DNA from: Viscum album
Lineage: Eukaryota > Streptophyta > Magnoliopsida > Santalales > Viscaceae
Direction: 5' to 3'
Assembly (NCBI GenBank): GCA_963277665.1
Contig: OY728157.1
Coordinates: 362,962,067 to 363,026,066 of the forward strand
Length of the DNA: 64,000 nt
The notes under the pieces are model-generated. The model saw nothing but the letters and a program-made list of their open reading frames with translations, had not been told where the DNA came from and ran no database searches. The position numbers and the translations under genes were made by a program. Below, in pieces: positions 33,640-45,720 of this stretch; position 1 is the first letter of the stretch, and the number at the start of each line of letters is the position of its first letter.

Positions 33640-34890
33640 ACTCATCATCCACTATGTTACCTTTCCCAGGCATATAGGTAAGCTTGAAATAAAAATATTG
33701 AAGATACTCAACCCACCTGTGCTGTCTCAAATTCAGGTAATGCTAGGTGAAGATGTACTTGAGACTTTTTTGGTCAGTGAAAACCACAAAATGATCTCCT
33801 AGAAGATAGTGTCTCCAAAAACTTAAGGCATGAACAACTAATGCCAGCTCTAGATCGTGCGTCGGGTAATTCCTCTCATGTGGCCTCAACTGCTGAGACC
33901 CATATGCAACGACTCCTTCCCCCTGCATAAGTACAGCTCCCAGACCGATACCTAATGAATCACAGTACATAGTATTGCTCTTTCCTTGCTCTAGAAAGAC
34001 TAGTATCGGTGCTGAAGTCAACTTTCCTTTTAGCTCCTGAAAGGCTGAATCACAAGAACCTATCCACAAGAACTTTTCACCCTTCTTAGTTAGGCACATA
34101 AGTGGAACTACTAAGTGTGAGAAGTCCTGAATAAAGCATCTGTAGTATCCATCTAGCCCTAGAAAACTTTTTACCTCAAAGATGTTCTTCAGATGCTCCC
34201 AAGAAACTACTGCTCTCACTTTCTCTGGGTCTACTGATACTCCTATCTTTGAGATAACATGACCCAAGTAGTGAATCTTGTCCATCCAAAAGTGGAATTT
34301 TGAGAGCTTAGCATATAACTGATGCTCTCTTAGTGTACTCATAATGATCTCAAGATGTGTGGAATGGCCGTGTGGAGTGTGAGAGTACACCAATATATCA
34401 TCCATGAAAACCACCACGAAGGAATCCAAGTATGGATGGAACACTCGGTTCATCAGTGCCATAAAAACTGTAGGCGTGTTTGTGAGATCGAACGGCATAA
34501 CCATATACTCATATAGACCATACCTGCTCTGAAAGGTTGTAAGAGGTATATTAGATGGTCTAACACACAAATGATGATAACTGGACCTCAAGTCAATCTT
34601 CGAGAACACCCGAGCTCCTAGAATCTAATTGAAGAGATCATCAATCCTTGGCAATGGATATCGGTTCATGACCGTCAACTGGTTCAGCTTCTAAAAGTCC
34701 ACGCAAAGCCTGAGGGTACCATCTTCCTTCTTCGCAAACAGGACAGGTGAACCCAAAGGGGAAGTACTGGGTCAGATGAAACCCTTTTCCTATAACTCCT
34801 CCAACTGCTTCTTGAGCTCCTAAAACTCTGGTGTAGCCATCCTATAATGAGGAATGGACACCGGTGCCGATCCTAGCACAATCTCTATAG
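33640..34890 (-). pseudogene. Gypsy-3 reverse transcriptase and RNase H, nearly open
   Basis: A 288-codon open frame (34609-33743) holds most of the domain: KIDLRSSYHHLCV, YGLYEYMVMPFDLTNTP, FVVVFMDDILVYSH with both catalytic Asp present (about 34412-34375), LGHVISKIGVSVDPEK, FLGLDGYYRCFIQDFS and then RNase H with YCDSLGIGLGAVLMQ, DLELALVVHAL and TDQKSLKYIF. The fingers (CVDFKLNQLTVMNRYPLPR-type text) lie upstream to 34890 with stops at former Trp and Gln codons. This is the best preserved pol domain in the window, but it lacks an intact start and continuation. Confidence 0.92.
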
Positions 34891-35268
34891 AACATTCCAC
34901 CTCTCACCCCGGAGGAAAACCTGAAAATTCCTCTAGAAAGACATCCCTAAAATGATCCACCACAGGAGGAAAGTCTAATTGTGAAGTCCCTTGGTCATCC
35001 AGATATATCTATCAATCTAGGCTGTAACTCCTCCCAACTCATGATGCTTGGGTCCCGCTCTGCTCGCCTGGACATCCCACTCGCCATTATGAAGAAAAGA
35101 TTCGGCCACTTGTGATGTGAAACTCACCCTACAACAATAGCAATCGACGACTGCCTGGAAGGGAACTAGCCAGTACATTCTGAGAATGACATCATAGCTT
35201 GTCAACTCTAGGACATAGAGGTCCCATAAAAAGTGACACCCACCAACCTCTAGAGGGAACTCCTTGCA

Positions 35269-35712
35269 CTAACGTGCACTAGCCGTTCTAGTCCCCAACG
35301 AAGTTTCTAGCATCAAGATATTAGTAAAAGAAAAGATGCAGAGACCAAGGCTCTCCAAAATAGCAACATATATAAAGCTATGTGAAGCCCCTGTATCAAA
35401 AAGAGAAGAAGATAAAACTGAGGCATCTAAGATCGTACCTCGAAATGTAAAAGTTCTGGGATCCTGCTTTTGTTTGGTCTGCTCCACTGCAAAAGTCTTA
35501 CCACCCTGAGCCGATCCACCCCGTTGTCGCTGAAAACCCGGTGACTGGCAACCATGGCCATGACCTCCACCTTGGCCTGAACGGATGGAATAACTGTAGT
35601 TACTAGACCAGTGAAAAACTGGTGGTGATAATCCTGAACAAGGAGTAATAGAAGAACTCCTATCACCAACTACTGGTGATAAGATATGACAAAAGCGCTG
35701 AAGATGACCCAT
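35269..35712 (-). pseudogene. Gypsy-3 aspartic protease region
   Basis: An open frame of 147 codons contains DTGASHSFI at 35397-35371, the intact active-site box of retroviral-type aspartic proteases, followed by the AILESLGL helix. Upstream is a Gly/Arg/Gln-rich linker from gag. The second half runs on with stops toward RT. It would cut the Gag-Pol polyprotein inside virus-like particles. Confidence 0.88.
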
Positions 35713-35719
35713 ATTTCTG

Positions 35720-36654
35720 CAAGTTCATCACTCCACTAGTTCTCTCGGGCAATGTGGCCTTGTATGTCCACTCTTCCTGCACTAGTAGCACACCACCTGG
35801 CTACCAGAAGAAGTTTCTTGCCTCCTTGTATCACCACACAAAGACTCCTTGTGGTTCTTTCTACTATCAGTAGGAGGGATAATAACTCCAGATGCCGAGC
35901 CGCCTTGGCTCACAACTCCAGAATCCATCATATTGCGCTTTGTGATCAGTGATTGGTTGATGATAAAAGTGATAGAAGTAAACCGAAAGATGTTCACCTG
36001 CGATCAGATGTCATACCTTAGACCATCCTCAAACTTCCTTGCCAAGAATAACTGATCACCTCCTAAAATAGACGCGAAGCACTGTAGATCAGTAAAGCGA
36101 GAGGAATACTCTATAAAAGAAAGAGTTCCCTATTCTAGACTCATAAAATATCAGGCTCGATCGACCCTCAAGGTATCTGGATAGAAGTAGTCATAGAAGA
36201 CACACTGAAACTCATCCCATGCCATAACCTACTGGTGTCCAGCCTGTGAGATCAAATCCCACCATCTCTTGGCGGAGTCTCGAAGCATGAAAGTAATGAG
36301 CTTGAATCTCCTCTGTAGAGGCGTCTCTAGATGCTTGAAGATAGAAAGCATGGATTCTAACCATGACTCTATAGCCTGAGGTCCTCCTTCCCCTATGAAG
36401 GTGGGAGGATACTGCTACTGAAAGACCCACATCAAATCTTCCATCGACGGGGTAGGAGGCGGTGCTCCCTAAAAGGTCTGCATCATCCTCATAAATCCTT
36501 CCCTGAACTGTACATCATCACCTGTATCCGGTATAACGGCTGGTGCCAAGACTGGCACAACAGGAGGATCTACAGGTAGTTCCTGATTAGCCATATCCGG
36601 TGTCCGATCACTACCCTACAACTGGCGTACAACTGGAGGACGTCTCGGTGACAT
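35720..36654 (-). pseudogene. Gypsy-3 gag, degenerate
   Basis: Start codon at 36654 (MSPRRPPVVRQL). DDVQFREGFMRMMQTF (about 36515-36470), GEGGPQAIESWLESMLSIF (about 36400-36340), RRFKLITFMLRDSAKRWWDL (about 36315-36255), WDEFQCVFYDYFYPDT (about 36220-36170) and YSSRFTDL (about 36100) are gag core blocks. The zinc knuckle near 35790-35755 keeps all four ligands (C-x2-C-x4-H-x4-C: CRKSGHTRPHC tail), but a stop lies inside the first loop. Gag would form the RNA-packaging particle. Confidence 0.87.
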
Positions 36655-38012
36655 GACTCTGCAAGGTCAAATTCACACCTTAGATCAAGATTATCAAAGA
36701 CTGAGAACTGAATGTATAAGAAGGGAACATTAGAGGGAAAACATTCAAGTTTTGCAAAACATGACTACATGGCGTGTACGTCTCCTAAACGGTGTGTTCC
36801 CATAAGACAAACACATGGGAATATACTCCTGCCAAAACTGGTCGTGTAACATCCCAAACACATGGCGTGTTCACCTAACATATGGCGTATACTTGAATCC
36901 TCTTCCCATGTCCAAGTCCTTCTATATGGTTAAGCCACATGGTTCTCATTAGAATGAGAATACACGGTGTGTTAGTGCCAAACACGGTGTGTACTAGACA
37001 AACCTCACTGACCCGTGTTGTTAGATACACGACCAGTTACACGACTCACACTACACGACATGTTCCAGGTGGACACGACATGTACTAAGAAGATTTTGCC
37101 GAGCTATGTTGTTAGTGACATGACGAGTTACATGGTTCTACGACACAACGTGTACATCCAGTACACGGTGTGTCCTACCAAAGATTACAAACCCCGTGTC
37201 CCTGCCCACATAGTTTGAGACACGGTTAGAGACTACACACCGTGTACATACGGTACATGGCGTGTACTTAAGAAAAATAGTTTCTTCCCGAACAGAAGAA
37301 CACATGGCGTGTAGTCAAAACTACACGGTGTGTATTCTGGGTTTTTCCAGAATGTAAGCCTCAAAAACTACTCTGGAGCCCAAAAAAACACTATAAAAAA
37401 CATTAAAGATTCAAATTATGATCCGTGAGGGCCTATACTCCCCACAAATCAAAGCTTGGCATCTTACACATGTTATAAACAAGAAAAAATAAGGCAATAA
37501 TCCACCAAGTTCCAGTCCATGAGGTCCCATAACACCTCAGGAACCAAAATTTGAAGTTTATTTCAACAAAAACTTACACAAATGATACCCTATCAACAAC
37601 AGGTATTATATCAATGAAAGTATCACAACAACATGCATATTCTACACAACATCTATCACAAAAACATGCAATTTCTAATGCTCCCTAAATCGCATGGCAA
37701 GAATGCATGACATGTGATTTATAGCAAGCTCCTATATGATGCATGAGATGGAATACCCTCATCTCATTATGTTGCAACATAAATAGAACCTCAATAACAT
37801 CAAATGTAATAGTACAAAACATGCGAGTCACCCAACGGTGAAAATAAAAGCAATCGTAAACTTGAAAATCCAGAAAAAATTGCAATAAACAAGGTAGATT
37901 GGCTTTTCCCTATACACGGGTTAGCTACTCTCGGGCACAACTTATTACCAATTATATATTCCTTACTATCCCTGGCTAAAGGATCCAAACAGTAAGTCAA
38001 GAGAAAAAAAAT
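36655..38012 (-). other. Gypsy-3 5' leader with dense palindrome cluster
   Basis: About 1.35 kb between primer site and gag start. The segment 36760-37330 holds more than a dozen ACACG-n-CGTGT variants, such as ACATGGCGTGTAC (36774), AACACGGTGTGTACT (36984), GTACACGGTGTGTCC (37158), ACACACCGTGTAC (37232) and TACATGGCGTGTACTT (37255). No coding frame of note. In retroelements the leader carries dimerisation and packaging signals; whether these palindromes do so is unknown. Confidence 0.75.
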
Positions 38013-38014
38013 TC

Positions 38015-38025
38015 CTCTGATACCA
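38015..38025 (-). promoter_or_regulatory. Gypsy-3 primer-binding site (tRNA-Met)
   Basis: Plus-strand CTCTGATACCA lies three bases before the LTR start at 38029. Confidence 0.85.
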
Positions 38026-38028
38026 CTT

Positions 38029-40096
38029 TGTAACATCCTGATTCCGAAAGCCACCCAGAGGCACCCCGTACCCGGTTGGTCACATGGACTCCAACACATT
38101 TCCCCAGATGCCAGAGGTTGACGACTAGCAGTGAGGGCCTTGAGTGTAATATTGGGGAAACTATGCCCTCATTGGCTGAGTAACACAGTGGAAGTAAAAT
38201 AAATAATAGTAGCATAAACATGAATAATCCATAAAATGTAAACAACGGAAGACTGGAAATGATAAACTGGAGCACACATATATATATGAATGATGCAAGA
38301 CACATATATCTAGAAAAGTAGCCAAAAAAATCACAATGCTAAAATAAAACAATATTAAACTAAAGTACAAAAGAAAGCAAGTGAAAAATCCTCAGCATCG
38401 CAAGCCATAGCTTGGTCCCATGCTATCCAGCTCCACAGCAAATCAAGTACCTAAAGTAGAAGGGCACTTTCCCTTATCTATACCTGTGACAATGTAATCT
38501 GTTTGGTCATAGAAGCATGATCCAAACAGGGTGTGAGACTAAATCCTAGTAGGCAACCACCACAATATCTATGCCTAATAGTCATTGAATATATGGTAGG
38601 TAGTAAGTAAATAAATGCAATAAATAAGGAAGTACTTAGCAGTAACAATACAGAATTTAAAATATCCTTCAACAGCTAATCAAAGTAGATAATCACAAAA
38701 AGGTAACCCTCTGGGAAGTACCCACAACCTATCCCCTCTGGTCCTACCTAGAAACACAAACAAGTATCTAAACACAAATAGGTAACCCTATGGGAAGTAC
38801 TCAGAGCCTATCCCCTCTGGTCCTACCTAACAAGTACAAGAAACCCTCTGGGTAGTACACTAAGTCTAACCCCTCTGGTTCATCTCAAGCATAGACTCTC
38901 TGAGGAAGAACTCACTGTCAATTACTCCTATAGTCTCATATCGGTAACTAAAGGTGCTATAGGAAAGCACTTATGTCTCATTACCTCTGTGTCCCGTGTT
39001 TAGGAACTACATACACTCTGAGTAAGAACTCAACATCAATTCCCACTATGGTCTCACATCGTAAGTAAAACAAACACTCTGGATAATCCCTCAACGTCCA
39101 TTCTCTCTATGGTCTACTATGTCAGGTTCTCATGACCCTGTGTAAGTCAAGAAAGCATAGCATCACATATCGGCCAAAGAAAACCTCATGAACTACTTGG
39201 CTAGAAGTCTACAACATATCATCATGTCAGAAAAACAGTCACACCATCTTACAACTATGCATGAGAAAGTAAACAGAAGCCTAATAGGAAGACTAGACCT
39301 AATGGTCAAAACAGGCCAAAACATGCATGGTAAAACACATCCAAAGCATAGAAATTAACCATATTCACATACAATTAACCTCTAATCCAGAATAAAATCA
39401 TACCAGACAAAAAATATGGCTAAAACGGTAAACGCCCAATACCCAATTCATGGGTATTGGGAAAAATTGAACATATAACTCAAAGACCTTCAAAAGAAAG
39501 TCACAAACCACCTACCTCGGCGTTATAAGATCAATATACTTGAGTCTCAGAGCTTGAATCACCTTAGAATGCCGAAGATCTATAAAATAGTCTAAAAATT
39601 TCAATAGAGGATAACTTGAGAAATAGGAGGAATTGGGAAACAGAGCTCAAGTAGAAGAGAGAGATTACCGATGTGATTCCAACGCAACCGACGGAGTTAG
39701 ATTCGGAGAACAGATGCTTGATCACGGGCTCGACGAAGATCTGCACCGTTCTCTCACTCTCAGATGAACCAATCCTAGAAGGAGGTGGTTCTGTCTGTCA
39801 TATGTGACCCCAATGTGTTTAATGAAAAAAATAAAGTACACAGTGTGTACTTTAGAAGTACATGACATGTACTTTCCATTTCTGTACTCTGCTTTAGGCA
39901 GTCTCCAGGTCACCCCACATGGCCGTGTGCATGGCCTCTACATGTCCAGCACACGGCTACCCGCGGTAACCGAGTACATGGTGTGTACTCATAAAGTTCA
40001 TGGCGTGTACTTCAGAAATTTCCAGAAATTCCTCTTTCTCTCAAAAATGACCAGAAAAGGAAAAAATACTTGAAAAAGAAGATCCGGGTTCTTACA
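38029..40096 (-). repeat. Gypsy-3 5' LTR
   Basis: 2068 bp, pairs with 29944-32014 along its whole length. It includes the same tandem region (38700-39120) and palindrome cluster (39830-40015). Confidence 0.92.
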
Positions 40097-40229
40097 AAAA
40101 TGAGACTAGATTGTTTTATCATCATTATATTTTCCATTAATTAATTAATTTTGTTATCATTTTTATATTATACTTAGTTAGTTAATTTTCATAGAGATAA
40201 TGCGTGAAAATTAACTAAACTTTGAGCCA

Positions 40230-41214
40230 TACCAGGAACACTATATTGTGTTGATGGCATCAGAAGATTGTTCATATGTCTGAATGAGGCCTTAAGATTC
40301 TTATAGATCATAAGTTATTTCTTTAGCTTGAAAAGGTATCCTTAACATTTTGTAAACATCATGTTTTGTGCATGCAACGTAGGTTAAAGTATGGGTCATC
40401 AACAGTGAAAAGCAAAGAGATCTTAGTGTTGATCCATTCCAACATTTGGAAAACACTAGTTATATCCTTGAGAGGATAAAGGTAATCTATATAATTTATT
40501 GATGATTGTTCCATGAGATGTTGTGTGTATCTAATTAGGAGTAAATTGTATGTTTTTTAAGTCTTTAAAACTTTCAAAGCACAGAAGGAGATTTAATATG
40601 AAAAGAAGATCAAGTTTTTGAGGACTAACACTGGTGAAGAATATATAAGTGAGGAGTTTGATAATTTTTATCAATGATAAGGTATCAAGATATAGTTTAT
40701 GGTGGTGTAACCTCCTTATTATAATGAAATAAAAAAGAATACGGATTGAACTCTATTGAATAGACCAAGGGCGATGTTGAAGATTTTAGGAATTCCCAAA
40801 ACATTTTTGGCAAAAGATGTGAATATCACCTGTTAAGTGATCAATCGATCTTATTCAATGTTAATTGATCTAAAAACACCGATGGAGATGTGGAATAGTA
40901 AATCTGTTGACTATTCTTGATTATATACTTTTAGAAGTGCTGTATATACACTATTTAATGACCAAGAAAGATCAATGTTGGATTTGAGATCTAAGAAATG
41001 TATCTTCTTGGGATACACTGATCTTGTGAAGGGGTATAATTTGTGTGACCCCACTTCCCACAAACTTATCACTAACAGATATGTCATTTTTACAAAAGAC
41101 AAGGTGAAAATGATGATTGATGGAGAGGTGGAGAAAAATAATACAAAAACTATAGTTTTTGAGGTGGAGGAAAAATCCATGGAATAACCAGTTTCCTATA
41201 TGGAATTACCATAG
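40230..41214 (+). pseudogene. Copia-1 GAG-pre-integrase and integrase fragment
   Basis: WHQKIVHMSE near 40250 is the H-x3-H part of the GAG-pre-integrase zinc finger, followed by ILIDHKLF and FCACN-like text. EEYISEEFDNF near 40637 is the copia integrase block before the catalytic Glu. From 40915 a better-preserved frame reads LYTFRSAVYTLFNDQERSML, LRSKKCIFLGYTDLVKGYNL and LITNRYVIFTKDKV, which is the integrase C-terminal part. The frame is cut at 41214 by Copia-2 and the element resumes at 51743. The integrase core with its catalytic Asp residues is largely missing. Confidence 0.83.
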
Positions 41215-43074
41215 TGTTGGCGTTAGTGTCCCATACCAAATGTTTATACTTTTATTATAGGTATATTTTATGTATTGAATATTAATAAAACATCTTATTA
41301 TATATTGTTCATCTTTTTCATGAATCTAATGTAATAATTTTCTAGAGTATACATTTCATCGATAAAGTTATAGTAGTTCCCTGTTATGATGATAATCTTG
41401 ATGTGCTATGAAGATATTCTTAAATAATGTTCTACGGTTGGATAACATACTATGATGAGACACATAGTACATATAATGTTGGGTGAGAGTACTCATAAGA
41501 ATATGAGGCTTCTTCTCATAAAGTTTTCATTTAGTAATCTTCAATATGGGAGATTATCACAACTGACTCGCCAGTAGAAATTCTGCATGTTTTGGTGTTA
41601 TCAGATATTTCTATCTACGAGTGCGTGTGATGGTCCTTAGACTTTAATATTATTATTAATTCATGTTACCAATAATGTTCTTATATGAATTTCATAAACC
41701 ATGATGATAATAGTTCATGTTGAAGTTGGATACGTTGGGTGTGTCATGAGTAACATGTCATTAATGGATAAGTTAAGGAAGGATTTGTCCCTTCTAACTT
41801 TTCGAAGCTGATATGTTGGCCCTTTGATTGGAATAGAATCATCACTATAAATTCCATGACCATGGTGTAACGATGTGTTTATTTCAGATAGTCAAAGAAA
41901 TAAATATTGAACATATAGGTTGGTGACATGGATGTGCAACCTTCTTGATGAGATATTAAGATAAATGAATTATATTACACAGTGAGTGTTCGTATGTGGT
42001 TGTCATCATTGCGACATTAAGTTCTTTCTCTTGAGTGTCTTTCCCTGTTTTTAGATAGTAATATTAGACTTTAAGCAATCCCTTCTAATACCAATGAAAA
42101 ATAATCCTAAAGGGTAACACACTAAGTGTTTCTATTGATCTTCATTAAATTATATTTGAATTTAATTAATGGAATAAATATTATTATCAACAATGAGGAA
42201 TAATTTTATTCAAGTTTTATTTATTGCATAAATTAAATAAATATTTATTCACTATCATGTAGAAAAAAATTTATTTATTTATTTTATTTAATATTTAATA
42301 AATATTTATTCACTGGTATATAAATTAAATATTCATTGATGAATAAAATATTTATTTTGGTATTCACTAAATACCAAGAGTTCAAATAGATCAAGATTTC
42401 ATATAGTGATAAAATAACTATTGAGAAGTCGATAAATATTATTTATCAATTTTCATAAGTTGGCGAACCAAAAAATAATAATAATAATATTATGTGGCAT
42501 GAGGTTTATTAAAGGTTTTAAATTTATTTAACAGCTGACATGCAATTAAATAATATTTTAACCTAAAACCTAACTCAATAAATAGACGATTATGTCTATT
42601 GTGTATTGCACCCAAAATTGAGAATAGAAAATTATTGTGCACAATAAATTCTATCTCGACTCCTCCTTCTTTTTCCTTATCAAGAACGATAAACATAAGA
42701 GTGATTTCTTCAAGACTGAAGAACGTGTGATCAATAATGAACAACATAAAACATTCGATTCTCCATGCTAGCACCCGAATATAAAGTGGTGATGTTTTGA
42801 GATCATTAGAACACATGTGGATCACCACTAGAGGGATTCTATCCTTGGATCCTTATAACACAATGAAGGCAATATGAAAGGGTCTTTTCAGATGATCAAC
42901 ATTCATCAGCAAAAATAGTTCCCAATCCCAGGTATTTATTTCTTCAGATATTAGGTAAATTAATTATAAATTTGACATGCAAGATCCTATCACATGGTTT
43001 CGGGCATTGATTAATAAAATAAATTTTAATATACCACCCACCACCGCACACTTCTCCTCTGTATAGAACCAAAA
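41215..43074 (+). repeat. Copia-2 5' LTR
   Basis: Matches 49883-51742 in order: TGTATTGAATATTAATAAAAC, GATGTGCTATGAAGATATT, GACACATAGTACATATA, GGTCCTTAGACTTTAATATT, GTGTTTCT, GGATCCTTA and CTTTTCA..ATCAACATTCATC. The minus-strand frame at 42828-42490 has no meaning within an LTR. Confidence 0.92.
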
Positions 43075-43076
43075 AG

Positions 43077-43089
43077 TGGCATCAGAGAA
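43077..43089 (+). promoter_or_regulatory. Copia-2 primer-binding site (tRNA-Met)
   Basis: TGGCATCAGAGAA two bases after the LTR end matches TGGTATCAGAGC with single changes. Confidence 0.8.
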
Positions 43090-44440
43090 GTCATGTTTAA
43101 ATTTATAATTATTTAGTTTATTGTTGATCTATACACAATAAAGTTTGAGTTTTCATTTCTTATTATTCATTATCTAATATGATTTGAATTAACATGATTC
43201 AACATATTGATCATATTCATTTAGTGTTCCATTTTCTTAAATGTTTAAGAATAAATGAAGAATTAATGGAGATTCCATTGAGAAGTGAAAAATATTTGGT
43301 AGGTAAAATTGGGTTACACAGTGTGTATCTAGAGTACACATAGTGCATTGATGGATATTGTACCTAGATTCACCGAGCATTTAATTACATGTGGTTCATT
43401 TATTGCACATCGCATGTTGATAGGGCTAAATTGGAACACGAGAAATAGATATATGGTGTGTGGATGACATGTATACACCATGTAGTCTAACCGAGTTAAT
43501 ATACTGAAGCCCCAAGTGTGTGATCTGGAGACATTGCAACTGAGGTACACAGTGTGCAGCTAGACCGTACATGCCATGCAATCTCTAATTAAAGGTCATA
43601 ATTAAAAATTAAATTAAATTAAAAAATTTTAGCATAAAAACCATATTTTATTGACTGGCACACCAATGAGTGTTTGGAAATTTAATAGTTGATTTAAATA
43701 ATATTAAATTCTCAATTAATTTATTATAATTAATATGTCATGATTGGTTTTTCTGTTTCTTTCCATGAATTCCATAAATGATGAGTATCACCGATTAAGA
43801 TCATATGATAATTAAGTTGAAATATAATTAACTAATTTATTAATGAAAATGAATTTATCTTAATAATAAAGAATTGGTAAATAAATGAATACCAGTGAGT
43901 TACTTTTGTGTATTTGTTGCACGTATGACCGATCATGATCTTAACCAAGACCTATTTATGTGTTGACATTTATTTAATTTATTTCATGAGTTTTTAATTA
44001 TTTAATATTAAATTAAATGATGGTATGTGAGTCATCCCTCCCTCCATTATTATGTAGGACCTACATGTCCAAGGATATTTACGTAATCCCCTTTAACCTA
44101 TCATTTGGTTCCCCTCACCTGCGTGTGATAAATAAATACTTTTAATTAATAGAGAATCACAAGGTGTGTAGAGGTGGTTCAAGACAGAACCATGATGTTT
44201 CCAACTCAGTGATACACATATATAGAGGTGGAATACTATAACTCATACCACAAACAACAAACGGAGTTATTCCCCTAGGTCATATATTGATTTAATGTCT
44301 GCTTATTAAATTGACCATTAGATAAACTTATAATCAGGTCATTTACTTTATTTATTTATTTATTTCTATTTATTATCTATTTTATGGATGCAAGACCGTA
44401 TTCACATAAATGAATGAATTAATATGAAAAGATAGATCGT
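43090..44440 (+). other. Copia-2 leader, with palindromes of the ACAC-n-GTGT type
   Basis: No gene. Within 43310-43580 lie TTACACAGTGTGTAT, GTACACATAGTGCAT, TATATGGTGTGTGG, GTATACACCATGTAG, GTACACAGTGTGCAG and GTACATGCCATGCAA. These resemble the palindrome family in Gypsy-3 but in a different superfamily of element. The rest is AT-rich. Confidence 0.65.
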
Positions 44441-44449
44441 TTTAAATAG

Positions 44450-45720
44450 GATGAGGTGAAAACCCCTTTATTAAATAGAAAAACAAGAGAACCACTTTTT
44501 AAGAATGGTAAAATAGGAAAACCACTATAACAATAGTGGACAATTCCTTAAGAAAGCCAGAACCAAAGGTTTGAAAATGGTCTTGAGTACCCAAAGGGAA
44601 TAAAATGTCAAGATAATCAAGGGAAAATTTTTCATCACCCCCCTGATAGACAATGTACTAGTGAAATCAGTAAAATAAAACGTGTTTCCCCCTATTCCAA
44701 GAATTTGTGATGTGTTGGTATCACAATGAGGAAGTGAACCCCTCCCACACACATTGACATGTAGAGGGGGGACCTGATGATATGTGTTAATACACCGATC
44801 TCTCATTAGAGCCACCCAACCAAAAAATATTATGATGAAATCACAAAAAGTCAACCTGATGCAACACAACTCAGGAGAAAAATCACTATCCAAAATAGAA
44901 TAAAGGTTCCCATATATTCAATAAGAGAGAGGAAAAAAGGATGGATGATGAGTGTCAGCACACCCATCCATATTTTGAGTTTTTCCACCCATAAATACCT
45001 ACAAGAAGCAACACCATCGTCATAATGTGATGAGACAAGATCCAAATAACATATAGAAATATGAAACCCCATCAAACAATCACCCCCAAATAAGAATGGG
45101 ATCCAACATGACCATGCTGGAAAACAAAAAACCAAAATCATTAACCCGCCACCAACCAAGAGATTATCTGCAACTTTGTTCCAAAAAAAAAATCCACATG
45201 AACCCATACGATCGCCATTGAGGACTCCAAATATTCCATACAAGACCCTTGATCATATTCTAATAGAAACACTACCATTAGACCACTTCACATCATTGAT
45301 GGAAGGACCAGGCCACCGTCTAACGTCTGGAAGAGTTTCTGGACAACCTCTGCCCATCTAAAAATCACCCCCAATCATCGATCTGCCACCGCTTCAAGCA
45401 TGAATGCCGTGTCATTCTAGGGGAGCTCAAATATAAAATAGATATGGGGATGAGGGTGGTAGGTAAGGACTCACAGTGAGGGGAGTATGCCATCCCCAGT
45501 GATGACAAGCGAAACAAGTAGATAATAGGCCAGGAAAAGCCATTAGCCAAGAATGAGAACTCCACTTCCATCAGATTAGTCAATAAAGATATGAGGAAAT
45601 GAAGTACTACCAAGAATAATCTAACACAACCAAGTAGAGAGGAACTAAGAAGCTCTCAGAGAACCCTAGGAGAGGGGTTTTTCCACACTTGGAGACTGTA
45701 GAGCCATCAAAGATGGAAAT
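44450..45720 (-). other. Unassigned moderate-GC insert in the Copia-2 leader
   Basis: Composition differs from the AT-rich leader on both sides. Minus-strand frames of 82, 130 and 122 codons (45613-45365, 45243-44851, 44893-44525) follow each other with Trp/Phe/Leu/Gly-rich text (for example NKVADNLLVGGGLMILVFCF), but no motif I can name. They may be read-through of a G/T-rich untranslated region, as in LINE 5' regions, rather than real protein. No target duplication recognised. Confidence 0.35.

Larger units (their letters stand above)
29944..40096 (-). mobile_element. Gypsy-3: complete Ty3/gypsy element, minus strand
   Basis: LTRs of matching length (29944-32014 and 38029-40096) start TGTAACGTCCC/TGTAACATCC and end GGGTTCTTAAA/GGGTTCTTACA. 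Flanks TAAAT (29939-29943) and AAAAT (40097-40101) form a 5-bp target duplication with one difference. A polypurine tract lies next to the left LTR and a tRNA-Met primer site next to the right one. In between are gag, protease, RT-RNase H and integrase in order. Stretches of the two LTRs compared by eye differ at roughly one base in eight, so the insertion is old. It sits in the end of the satellite array. Confidence 0.93.

Noticed and set aside
41210..41218. CATAGTG as a right CACTA terminus pairing with 5924
   Set aside because: It is the CATAG target duplication plus the LTR start TGTTGG of Copia-2; no subterminal repeats are nearby.
42490..42828. 112-residue minus-strand frame
   Set aside because: Inside the Copia-2 LTR with no domain; the matching part of the other LTR does not keep it open.
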